In this document: one piece after another, positions 1-6,790 of the stretch
Numbering within the stretch: the stretch's first letter is position 1
How the letters are laid out: each line of letters begins with the position of its first letter
Source of the DNA: Clostridia bacterium
GTDB lineage: Bacteria; Bacillota; Clostridia; Christensenellales; CAG-138
Assembly: GCA_016296415.1 (NCBI GenBank)
Contig: JAEDJH010000044.1
Location: forward strand, 1-13,171
Direction of reading: 5' to 3'
DNA length: 13,171 nt
Program-made: the position numbers and the translations under genes
The notes under the pieces: model-generated
Seen by the model: only the letters and a program-made list of their open reading frames with translations
What the model was told of the DNA's origin: nothing
The model's database searches: none

Positions 1-116
1 CCGTTTTCCCATCGGCTGATCGCTTGACGTGATACGTTCAGCTGTTCGGCTAAATTTTCCTGGGACCATCCGTTTGCTTTTCTAAGCTCCGTTATCTTAT
101 CCGACAATTTCATCAT
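1..116 (-). CDS. XRE/HTH_3 family transcriptional regulator, N-terminal fragment
   Basis: Only the first 38 codons are present; the gene runs off the left edge. They read MMKLSDKITELRKANG followed by a helix-turn-helix with WSQENLAEQL and VSRQAISRWE, the classic signature of lambda-Cro-like HTH_3 DNA-binding domains. The RQAISRWE form is common in Bacillota regulators that carry a second sensing or membrane domain, but that part lies outside the window, so the ligand and target are unknown. Two ATG codons are adjacent (114-116 and 111-113). A very strong AAAGGAGGGG site sits 5 bases before the first, so I start at 116. The gene is divergent from glgP and has its own consensus-like promoter. 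Regulation of glgP or of itself is possible but is only inferred from position. Confidence 0.85.
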   Translation of the reverse strand, partial: MMKLSDKITELRKANGWSQENLAEQLNVSRQAISRWEN

Positions 117-213
117 GAACCCCTCCTTTGCTTTAGCGATTTCAGTGTAACAAAATCCGCTTCCCGGCGCCACCGCATCAACTTTACATTTTCGCAACAT
201 GACCTTGCATTGC

Positions 214-226
214 CCTGATACTCAGG
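214..226. promoter_or_regulatory. Small inverted repeat, possible operator in the regulator leader
   Basis: CCTGA-TAC-TCAGG is a perfect 5-bp inverted repeat with a 3-base centre. It lies about 20-30 bases downstream of the predicted start of the HTH regulator transcript, a position where a Cro-like dimer could block its own gene. Repeats of this length also occur by chance. Confidence 0.25.
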
Positions 227-250
227 CTTCCCAAACTCTGTTCATTTTTA

Positions 251-279
251 ATTATAGCGGAGATTGAACGTAATTACAA
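251..279 (-). promoter_or_regulatory. Sigma-A type promoter of the HTH regulator
   Basis: Read on the minus strand, a perfect TATAAT (-10, plus positions 251-256) is preceded at 17 bases by TTGTAA (-35, 274-279; four of six consensus bases). Transcription would start near 244, giving a leader of roughly 128 bases before the regulator's start codon. Confidence 0.6.
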
Positions 280-327
280 TTATGGGAACGGAAGCCGGAC
301 GACACGGGATACGGGCGCAATTACGCT

Positions 328-356
328 TTGGCATGAGTGAATAAATGTTATAAAAT
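328..356 (+). promoter_or_regulatory. Sigma-A type promoter of glgP
   Basis: TTGGCA (328-333) and TAAAAT (351-356) are separated by exactly 17 bases, and each matches the vegetative consensus at five of six positions. Transcription would start near 363, leaving an AT-rich leader of about 98 bases before the glgP start codon. That leader holds the palindrome at 376-385 and the small ORF at 414-467. Confidence 0.6.
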
Positions 357-375
357 TACAAAACAGCAATACATA

Positions 376-385
376 TATTGCAATA
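376..385. promoter_or_regulatory. Perfect palindrome TATTGCAATA downstream of the glgP promoter
   Basis: TATTGCAATA equals its own reverse complement. It sits about 15-20 bases after the predicted glgP transcription start, a typical roadblock-operator position. It is nested in a looser symmetry of ATATTG (375-380) and CAATAT (392-397). Binding by the divergent HTH regulator or a carbon-control protein is conjecture; the surrounding AT-richness makes chance symmetry possible. Confidence 0.25.
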
Positions 386-413
386 ATATAACAATATGCA
401 GAGGGAGGATTTT

Positions 414-467
414 GTGGTACAATCAAGCACAAGAAATTATGCATTGATTGGAGAAAAGCAATGTTAA
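414..467 (+). CDS. Possible 17-codon leader peptide overlapping the glgP start
   Basis: A GTG codon at 414 is preceded at 5 bases by GGAGG within AGGGAGGA, the best ribosome binding site in the glgP leader. Reading from it gives MVQSSTRNYALIGEKQC and then TAA at 465-467, which overlaps the ATG of glgP at 461-463 in another frame. The layout would allow translational coupling by termination and restart. The weaker GGAGA site of glgP (450-454) lies inside this ORF. The peptide resembles nothing I recognise and has no run of one amino acid that would suggest attenuation. It may instead be non-coding. Confidence 0.3.
   Translation: MVQSSTRNYALIGEKQC
415..423 (+). promoter_or_regulatory. Possible second, extended -10 promoter of glgP
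   Basis: TG-G-TACAAT has the extended -10 form, with TACAAT matching the consensus at five of six bases. No good -35 lies 17 bases upstream. It would give a leader of about 30 bases containing only the GGAGA site of glgP. If used, its transcript would bypass the leader ORF at 414-467. Confidence 0.25.
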
Positions 468-2821
468 TGGATGCAAGGGCGATTATACGCCGAATGGATG
501 ATGAACTGAAGAACGATTTTCAGATAGAGGCGCATGAGGCTTCCCCCATGCAGCTTCATCGTGCGCTCAGCAACGCCGTTATGTTTGCCATGGCGGACGA
601 TTGGCGCAGAAGCCGCAGGGAACACGAGCGTATGCGCAGGGCATATTATTTCTCGGCCGAGTACCTGATGGGAAGAATGATTTACAATAATCTGTTCAAC
701 CTCGGGCTGCTTGAGGAGCTGAAGCATCTCTTGCTGATGAGGGGTGCCGACCTTGCGGCATTGGAGGATGTTGAGGATGCAGCGCTGGGAAACGGCGGAC
801 TCGGAAGGCTTGCGGCGTGCTTTTTGGACAGTGCGGCCACTCACTCGATACCGCTTGACGGCTACGGGCTGAGGTATAAATTCGGTCTGTTCAAGCAAAG
901 CTTCAATGGCGGCTTCCAATGCGAAAAGGCCGATGACTGGCAGCGCTGCGGCGATCCGTGGAGCAAGCGCAGGGACGATAAGACCGTCACGGTCGATTTT
1001 AAGGATCAAAGCGTGCTTGCCGTGCCGTACGATATGCCGATAGTCGGTTATCGCACGAGCAATGTGGGAACGCTCAGACTTTGGCAAAGCGAGCCGGTCG
1101 AGGAGTTTGACTTTGGTCTGTTCAATGATCAAAATTACGACGAAGCGGTAAGGGAAAAGAACAAGGTGGAGGACATCACAAGGGTACTGTATCCAAACGA
1201 CAGCACCTACGCCGGCAAACAGCTCAGGCTGAAGCAGCAGTATTTCCTGTCCAGTGCCTCCCTGCAGGACATCGTCCGCAGATACAAGCGCATAAAAGGC
1301 AACGATTTTTCGACCTTTGCGGCACATTGTGCCATACAGCTCAACGACACCCATCCCACGGTGTCGATTCCCGAGCTTATAAGGCTGCTCATGCTTGAGG
1401 GCATGGAGTTTCATGCTGCGCTTGATGTTGCAAAAAAGACCTTCTCCTATACCAACCATACGATAATGAGCGAGGCGCTCGAAAAATGGGACGTGGAGCT
1501 TATAAACAGCGTCATTCCCGAGATAATGCTCATAATCTACCGCATAAACGACGAGCTGAAAAACGAGCTTGCAACCAAGGGAATGCTGCATCTGCTTTCC
1601 GCGGTTCAGATAGTGGACGGCAATACCGTACACATGGCGAGGCTCGCAAGCTATGTCTCCACCGCCATAAACGGCGTTGCAAGGATACATACCGAAATAT
1701 TGAAGGATACCGTTTTGAAGGAGTGGAACGAGCTTTATCCCGAGCGTTTTTACAACAAGACAAACGGCATAACTCAAAGGCGCTGGCTTGGGCTTTGCAA
1801 TCCGGAGCTTGCGGCGATGATCTCAAGCCGGATAGGCGACGGATTTATGACGAAGCTCGATGAGATTGAAAAGCTCAAGCGGCATATAGACGACGATATG
1901 CTGCGTGAGTTCAACGAGATAAAGCACAGGAAAAAGCAGCAGCTTTGCCGTGTGATTGCGGACAAAGAGGGAATTATACTCAATCCGGCATTTATGTTCG
2001 ACGTGCAGGTGAAGCGTCTGCATGAGTACAAGCGCCAGCTTATGAATGCGCTCAGCCTCATATACATATATAAAAAGCTGAAGGCGGGCGAGCTTAACGA
2101 CTTCACCCCCACGGCATTTATATTCGGGGCAAAGGCGGCGCCCGGCTATTACCGTGCAAAGGGCGTAATAAAGCTTGTAAACGAGATAGCCAACAGGATA
2201 AACGGCGATCCGGATATGCGCGACAAGATGCAGGTGGCGTTCGTGCAGAACTACAACTGCTCGTACGCAGAGCACATAATACCTGCGGCGGACGTGTCCG
2301 AGCAGATTTCCCCCGCCGGAACCGAGGCATCGGGAACGGGCAACATGAAGCTTATGCTCAACGGAGCCGTAACGCTTGGAACTTACGACGGCGCAAATAT
2401 AGAGATCGCGGAAGCCGCAGGCGCAGAAAACAACTACATATTCGGCGCAGTGATCGACGAAATAAGGGCAATAGAGGCAAGCTACAGCCCGAGGGATATA
2501 TACGAAAGCAATCCCGAAATAAAGAGCACTCTGGATACGCTTGTTGACGGAACGTTCTCCGATAACGGAACAGGAGTGTTCAGGGAGCTGTATGATTCGA
2601 TCCTTAACGGGGCAAGCTGGCACAAGGCCGACCATTACTATATCCTGCTTGACTTTTTGCCCTACGTAAACGCAAAGCTTGCTGCCAACCATGACTATAA
2701 GGACAGGAATGCGTTTGCAAGAAAGTGCCTGATAAATGCCGCAAGCGCAGGACGCTTTTCCTCCGACAGAACCGTGAAGGAATATGCGGACGAAATATGG
2801 CATATAAACAGCGGTGAATAA
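461..2821 (+). CDS. glgP: Glycogen/alpha-glucan phosphorylase
   Basis: Cytoplasmic PLP-dependent GT35 enzyme that releases glucose 1-phosphate from the non-reducing ends of glycogen or maltodextrin using phosphate. The 786-residue product is full length for the compact bacterial form (family about 750-840). Visible landmarks include GNGGLGRLAACFLDS (111-125), RVLYPNDSTY (241-250), LNDTHP (294-299), NKTNGITQRRWL (432-443), QVKRLHEYKRQL (516-527), and EASGTGNMK (622-630), where Lys630 is the lysine that binds PLP. The start at 461 is chosen for GGAGA six bases upstream; an ATG two codons later is less well placed. The gene stands alone: it has its own promoter and a strong terminator downstream, and no glgA, glgB or glgC follows. 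It is divergent from an HTH regulator. Function is firm; the choice between glycogen and maltodextrin as substrate is not. Confidence 0.97.
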   Translation: MLMDARAIIRRMDDELKNDFQIEAHEASPMQLHRALSNAVMFAMADDWRRSRREHERMRRAYYFSAEYLMGRMIYNNLFNLGLLEELKHLLLMRGADLAALEDVEDAALGNGGLGRLAACFLDSAATHSIPLDGYGLRYKFGLFKQSFNGGFQCEKADDWQRCGDPWSKRRDDKTVTVDFKDQSVLAVPYDMPIVGYRTSNVGTLRLWQSEPVEEFDFGLFNDQNYDEAVREKNKVEDITRVLYPNDSTYAGKQLRLKQQYFLSSASLQDIVRRYKRIKGNDFSTFAAHCAIQLNDTHPTVSIPELIRLLMLEGMEFHAALDVAKKTFSYTNHTIMSEALEKWDVELINSVIPEIMLIIYRINDELKNELATKGMLHLLSAVQIVDGNTVHMARLASYVSTAINGVARIHTEILKDTVLKEWNELYPERFYNKTNGITQRRWLGLCNPELAAMISSRIGDGFMTKLDEIEKLKRHIDDDMLREFNEIKHRKKQQLCRVIADKEGIILNPAFMFDVQVKRLHEYKRQLMNALSLIYIYKKLKAGELNDFTPTAFIFGAKAAPGYYRAKGVIKLVNEIANRINGDPDMRDKMQVAFVQNYNCSYAEHIIPAADVSEQISPAGTEASGTGNMKLMLNGAVTLGTYDGANIEIAEAAGAENNYIFGAVIDEIRAIEASYSPRDIYESNPEIKSTLDTLVDGTFSDNGTGVFRELYDSILNGASWHKADHYYILLDFLPYVNAKLAANHDYKDRNAFARKCLINAASAGRFSSDRTVKEYADEIWHINSGE

Positions 2822-2879
2822 GCGCCGTTAATCCTGACTTTCGCCCGATGCCGAATGCGGCAAATGCGTGAACAACCGA

Positions 2880-2926
2880 AAACACCCTTCCGCCCGGGAA
2901 CTCGGCGGGAGGGTGTTTGATTTTGG
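2880..2926 (+). terminator. Intrinsic terminator after glgP
   Basis: A 15-bp stem (AAACACCCTTCCGCC at 2880-2894 pairing with 2904-2918, one G-U pair) closes a 9-base loop and is followed by TGATTTT. It lies about 60 bases past the glgP stop and upstream of the next promoter, so it separates glgP from the aro operon. Confidence 0.85.
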
Positions 2927-2936
2927 ATCGGCGGAC

Positions 2937-2965
2937 TTGAAAAAAGCACGGGGTTACTATAGAAT
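2937..2965 (+). promoter_or_regulatory. Sigma-A type promoter of the cyclophilin-aro operon
   Basis: TTGAAA (2937-2942) and TAGAAT (2960-2965) are separated by 17 bases, each at five of six to consensus. It begins just after the glgP terminator and ends 29 bases before the cyclophilin start. Since the aro genes overlap each other and no other promoter is obvious among them, it probably drives the whole cluster to 7540. Confidence 0.6.
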
Positions 2966-2994
2966 AAAAGCATCATAGGAAAGGAAAGAATGCT

Positions 2995-3498
2995 ATGGTA
3001 GTTATCGAAATGGAACACGGAGGGCTTATAAAGCTCGAAATGAACAGGGAGCAGGCTCCCAACACGGTTAAAAACTTTTTGTACCTTGTGAACAAGGGCT
3101 TTTACAACGGGCTGATCTTCCACAGGGTCATTAGCGGCTTTATGATACAGGGCGGCTGTCCGGACGGAACGGGCATGGGTGGCCCGGGCTGGCGCATAAA
3201 GGGAGAATTTGCCGCAAACGGCGTGAACAATACGCTCAGGCACGAAAGAGGCGTTATATCCATGGCACGCTCGATGAACATGGACTCGGCCGGTTCGCAG
3301 TTTTTCATTATGCACGAGGACGCACCGCATCTTGACGGGCAATATGCCGCATTCGGCAGGGTCGTCGAGGGAATGGAAATTGTCGATGAGATAGCCTCCG
3401 TACCCACAGGCGCAGCAGACAGACCTAAGTTTGCGATGAGGATAAAGCAGATAACCGCAATCGATGAGGGCGAAGTCGAAAGGCCCGAGACACTTTGA
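2995..3498 (+). CDS. ppiB: Peptidyl-prolyl cis-trans isomerase, cyclophilin type
   Basis: A 167-residue single-domain cyclophilin, which speeds cis-trans isomerisation of X-Pro bonds during protein folding. There is no signal peptide, so it acts in the cytoplasm. Active-site residues can be lined up with human cyclophilin A: Arg44 in FHRV (R55), Phe49/Met50/Gln52 in FMIQGG (F60/M61/Q63), Gln102 and Phe104 in SAGSQFF (Q111/F113), and Leu113 in LDGQYAAFG (L122). His112 stands at the place of Trp121, which usually predicts weak cyclosporin binding. AAAGGAAAG precedes the ATG by about 7 bases; an ATG at 2990 is out of frame and stops at once. The stop codon overlaps the TTG start of aroB, so the gene is the first of the aro operon. 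The symbol is assigned at family level. Confidence 0.93.
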   Translation: MVVIEMEHGGLIKLEMNREQAPNTVKNFLYLVNKGFYNGLIFHRVISGFMIQGGCPDGTGMGGPGWRIKGEFAANGVNNTLRHERGVISMARSMNMDSAGSQFFIMHEDAPHLDGQYAAFGRVVEGMEIVDEIASVPTGAADRPKFAMRIKQITAIDEGEVERPETL

Positions 3499-4535
3499 TA
3501 AAAACCGTAAAAATCGTAATAGGCGGCGGCTATAACGCTTATATTGGCGAGGGCGCATTGGATGAAGGCGGCATCATTATTCGAGATGCCGCTGCGCTTT
3601 GCCAAAAGGCAATGCCAAAGCTGTGTGTAATTGCGGACGAAGCTGCGGCAGGTCTCTACTACTTGCGGCTGAAACGCTCGCTGGATGCCGTGGGCTTTGA
3701 AACGGAGCTTATAACCGTAAGCGGCGGCGAAGGTGTAAAAACGTTCGATACCGCCGCATACCTGTACAAACGCCTTGCCGAACTCGGCGTACGCAGAGGC
3801 GACGTGCTGGTGGCCTTCGGCGGAGGAGCGGTGGGCGATATTGTCGGCTTCGTTGCGGCAACATATATGCGTGGAGTGCGGCTCGTTCACGTACCCACAA
3901 CCCTGCTTGCTCAGATTGACAGCTCAATAGGCGGAAAAAGCGCAATAGACGTCGGTGAAGTGAAAAATCTTGCAGGGGCCTTTTGGCAGCCCGTGTGCGT
4001 AATAAGCGATACGACGGTGTTGAAAACCCTGCCTGAAAGACAGCTCCGCTCGGGAATGGCGGAGGCAGTAAAATACGGCTGTATCGCCGACAGAACGCTT
4101 TTTGAAGAGTTATCGAAGCTTTCGCTCGAGGAAACGGTACTCCGCTGCGTAAAGATAAAGGCCGACTATGTGTCGAGGGATGTGTTTGACACAGGTGTGC
4201 GGAGGGAGCTTAATTTCGGGCATACCTTCGGTCATGCCGTGGAGGCGGCGAGCGGATACGGGCTTACTCACGGCGAGGCGGTGGCGATCGGCATGGTGAT
4301 GGCGGCGAAAATTGCAGCAAGGCTCGGCATTTCGGATAAAGGAACGGAAGCGGCGATAGCAGGTCGTCTTGAGGAGTTCGGACTGCCGACGGGATACGAC
4401 GCCGAAAACTTAACCGACAGGATCAAATCCGACAAAAAAAGCGAGTTGGGCGGAATAAACATGGTTTTGCCGACAAAGATAGGCGAGGTCGTAATAAGAA
4501 ATCTTTCATTTGAACGGCTCGGTGAACTGATGTGA
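3495..4535 (+). CDS. aroB: 3-dehydroquinate synthase
   Basis: Second step of the shikimate pathway: NAD- and metal-dependent conversion of DAHP to 3-dehydroquinate. The 346-residue length is typical. Evidence includes SGGEGVKTF (76-84), the NAD-binding FGGGAVGD (108-115), VPTTLLAQIDSSIGGK (133-148), and metal ligands Glu190 (MAEAVKYG), His243 (NFGHTFGHA) and His259 (LTHGEA), spaced as in the Aspergillus enzyme (E194, H271, H287). The TTG at 3495 overlaps the TGA of the cyclophilin as TTGA. It gives an N-terminus (MIKTVKIVIGGGYNAYIGEG) of family-like length. Its own ribosome binding site is poor (GAAAGG about 11 bases away), so translation probably depends on coupling to the gene before it. 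The end overlaps aroA by 4 bases. Confidence 0.96.
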   Translation: MIKTVKIVIGGGYNAYIGEGALDEGGIIIRDAAALCQKAMPKLCVIADEAAAGLYYLRLKRSLDAVGFETELITVSGGEGVKTFDTAAYLYKRLAELGVRRGDVLVAFGGGAVGDIVGFVAATYMRGVRLVHVPTTLLAQIDSSIGGKSAIDVGEVKNLAGAFWQPVCVISDTTVLKTLPERQLRSGMAEAVKYGCIADRTLFEELSKLSLEETVLRCVKIKADYVSRDVFDTGVRRELNFGHTFGHAVEAASGYGLTHGEAVAIGMVMAAKIAARLGISDKGTEAAIAGRLEEFGLPTGYDAENLTDRIKSDKKSELGGINMVLPTKIGEVVIRNLSFERLGELM

Positions 4536-5728
4536 AAAGGGTACTGAAAATATTCCCGTCAAAGCTCAGCGGAACGGTACAGGCGCCGCCGTCAAAAAGC
4601 TGTTTGCAGCGTGCGGTCATCTGCGGTGCGCTTGCCGCTGCGGGCGGAACGACTCTTATAAAGAACGTCCTGCCTCTTTCGGACGATGCCGTTTCGGCTA
4701 TGAGGGCGGTCGAGGATATGGGACTTGCCCGCTGCAAGGAGGTAAATGCGTCGATAGAGGTGTCTGCCACCGGCAGAGCTGCGGAAAAAATTCGTGTGGG
4801 CGAATCGGCAACGGCGTTTCGTTTTTTGATACCAGTTTCGCTGTTAATGGGCGGCGGACGGTTCGAGCTTGGCAAAAGTCTGATAAAGCGCCCCCTGGAC
4901 GAGCTTGTCGGCTCCCTGGATCTGCGGTACGGAAGGGACGGTGCAGACGTTGAGATTTCCGGCAGCCTTTCGGCAAAAAGCTACAGCATACGAGGGGATA
5001 TAAGTTCGCAGCTTATATCGGGTATGCTCCTTGCACTGCCGCTTGTAAAGGGCGACAGCAAGCTGACGGTGACGTACGGTTTTGTATCGAAACGCTATGT
5101 TGAAATGACGCTTGACGTTATGAGACGTTTCGGTGTAAGCGTGGAAACAAAGTCGGACGGGTTTTTAATAAAGGGCGGACAGCGTTACATCCCCACCGAG
5201 TACGAGGTGGAGGGCGACTGGTCGTATGCGGCGTTTTTTGATGCGGCGAGATTTATGGGTAACGACGTTCATGTTGCGGGACTCAACACAGAATCGCTTC
5301 AGGCGGACAGACGCTTTGCCGAGCTTTGCGGAAAAAACGAGGTTGATATGGCGGACGTTCCCGATCTGCTGCCGGCGCTGGCGGCTGCGGCGTGTGCAAA
5401 GGTGGGAAAAACCGTATTGTATAACGCAGGCAGACTTCGCAGTAAGGAGTCGGACAGACTGCATTGTATGTGTTCGGAGCTTAGAAAGCTCGGTGCCGAT
5501 GTGTGTGAGTCGGAAGAACGGCTGACGGTATGCGGCAAAGGTCGGCTTTTGGGCGGCGAGGTTGATTCGCACGGCGATCACAGGATAGCTATGGCGCTGA
5601 CAGCGGCAAGCTGTATATGCGACGCTCCCGTAACGCTGCACGGTTACGAGGCGGTTTCAAAGAGCGCGCCGTACTTTTTCGAGGCGTGGAAAAGCATTGG
5701 CGGAAAGGTCGTTTTAAGTGAACTATAA
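4532..5728 (+). CDS. aroA: 3-phosphoshikimate 1-carboxyvinyltransferase (EPSP synthase)
   Basis: Joins phosphoenolpyruvate to shikimate 3-phosphate, the sixth shikimate step. At 398 residues it is about 30 shorter than the E. coli enzyme; the shortening appears spread over loops rather than being a truncation. Active-site residues are present: Lys22 (PPSKS), Arg97 (GESATAFRF), Arg120 (KRPLDEL), Gln160 (SSQLISG), Asp277 (VPDLLPAL), Glu306 and Arg309 (SKESDR), His350 and Arg351 (HGDHRIAM), Lys377. In the PEP/glyphosate loop, Ala93 stands where E. coli has Gly96 and related clostridial enzymes usually have Gly (GESGSTLRF). Alanine here is linked to glyphosate insensitivity in class II enzymes and in E. 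coli G96A. The start is GTG within a GTGA overlap with aroB. The end overlaps aroC by 11 bases. Confidence 0.95.
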   Translation: MKRVLKIFPSKLSGTVQAPPSKSCLQRAVICGALAAAGGTTLIKNVLPLSDDAVSAMRAVEDMGLARCKEVNASIEVSATGRAAEKIRVGESATAFRFLIPVSLLMGGGRFELGKSLIKRPLDELVGSLDLRYGRDGADVEISGSLSAKSYSIRGDISSQLISGMLLALPLVKGDSKLTVTYGFVSKRYVEMTLDVMRRFGVSVETKSDGFLIKGGQRYIPTEYEVEGDWSYAAFFDAARFMGNDVHVAGLNTESLQADRRFAELCGKNEVDMADVPDLLPALAAAACAKVGKTVLYNAGRLRSKESDRLHCMCSELRKLGADVCESEERLTVCGKGRLLGGEVDSHGDHRIAMALTAASCICDAPVTLHGYEAVSKSAPYFFEAWKSIGGKVVLSEL

Positions 5729-6782
5729 CGGAAAAAGAATAAATCTGTCCATATTCGGAGAATCGCACGGCGCCGTGATAGGCTGCTCGGCAGAGGGCCT
5801 GCCGGCAGGCTTTTTGCTTGACACGGAAAAGATACGGGATATGCTTGACAGGCGAAGGGCAAGCGGCAGATTTTCCACAAAGCGGCGTGAAAAGGATGAA
5901 TTCGAGATAGTTTCGGGCGTATATAACGGACGCACAGACGGCGCTCCGCTTTGCGCACTGTTTAAAAATTCGGATACGGTGCCGGAGGACTACCTGAAGC
6001 TCGGCGGCAAGGCAAGACCATCCCATGCCGATTATGCGGCGTTTGTCAAATACGGCGGCTATAACGATTTCAGGGGCGGCGGACAGTTTTCCGCAAGGCT
6101 TACCCTGCCGATGGTGTTTGCAGGTGCGGTTGCAAAGCAGATGCTCGACGCTAAGGGTGTGGATGTAGGCGCTCACGTGCTTGAAATCGGCGGCGTGTGC
6201 GACAAGCGCTTCGATGCGGCACGGGTGGATGCAGGGACTCTTCGCTCGCTCGACAGCCGCTTTCCTCTGCTGGACGGCTCTGCAGAGGCAGCGATGACAA
6301 AGCGACTTGAGGAGGCCGCCGCAGAGGGCGACTCCTTAGGCGGCATGGTCGAGTGTGCCGCAACGGGTGTTCCGGCAGGCTTGGGCGAATGCGGCTTCGG
6401 CTCCGTTGAAGGCGTGCTGTCACAGCTTTTGTTTGCGATACCTGCTGTAAAAAGTGCGGAGTTTGGGGCGGGGAGCGAATTTGCCTCGCTTACCGGCTCA
6501 AAGGCGAACGATGAATGGCGCATGGTAAACGGTGCGCCTTTCACCCTGACCAACAATGCAGGGGGCATAAACGGCGGAATAACAAACGGAATGCCGCTTA
6601 TCGTGAGGGCGGCGATACGTCCCATACCCTCGATAGCCAAGCCGCAGAGGACGATAGACCTGCATACGATGACCGAAACCGAGCTGTCCGTTGAGGGCAG
6701 GCATGACGTATGTGCGCTCCCGAGGGCGGTGGTTGCGGTCGAGGCGATGGTTTGCGTGGGCATATTGGATTTGATGCTTTGA
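5718..6782 (+). CDS. aroC: Chorismate synthase
   Basis: Last shikimate step: reduced-FMN-dependent 1,4-elimination of phosphate from EPSP to give chorismate. The 354 residues are in the normal range (about 350-390). Signatures are GESHG with His17 (14-18), GRFSTKRREKDE (50-61), SGVYNGRTDGAP (66-77), RPSHADY with His103, DFRGGGQFSAR (117-127), NNAGGINGGI (279-288) and EGRHD (326-330). The C-terminus is family-like (PRAVVAVEAM). The GTG start at 5718 lies inside the last codons of aroA and is preceded by GGAAAGG at 9 bases. It yields the expected N-terminus before INLSIFGESHG. No flavin reductase gene is seen nearby, so whether the enzyme is mono- or bifunctional cannot be judged. Confidence 0.96.
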   Translation: MNYNGKRINLSIFGESHGAVIGCSAEGLPAGFLLDTEKIRDMLDRRRASGRFSTKRREKDEFEIVSGVYNGRTDGAPLCALFKNSDTVPEDYLKLGGKARPSHADYAAFVKYGGYNDFRGGGQFSARLTLPMVFAGAVAKQMLDAKGVDVGAHVLEIGGVCDKRFDAARVDAGTLRSLDSRFPLLDGSAEAAMTKRLEEAAAEGDSLGGMVECAATGVPAGLGECGFGSVEGVLSQLLFAIPAVKSAEFGAGSEFASLTGSKANDEWRMVNGAPFTLTNNAGGINGGITNGMPLIVRAAIRPIPSIAKPQRTIDLHTMTETELSVEGRHDVCALPRAVVAVEAMVCVGILDLML

Positions 6783-6790
6783 GGGAACGT

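Noticed and set aside
464..1777. Long open frame of 437 codons on the minus strand opposite glgP
   Set aside because: It lies wholly inside a confidently identified phosphorylase, has no plausible domain and looks like a shadow of codon bias. The same holds for the 326-codon minus frame at 1823-2803 and others opposite the aro genes.
4532..5728. aroA as a truncated or broken gene because it is only 398 codons
   Set aside because: All checked active-site residues from Lys22 to Lys377 are present and both ends are family-like; it is a compact version.
6710..6790. Earlier ATG start at 6710 for the mutase-kinase fusion
   Set aside because: The extra 27 residues overlap the conserved aroC C-terminus, are Gly-rich and unlike any mutase, and lack a ribosome binding site. 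GAGGGA directly before 6791 supports the later start.
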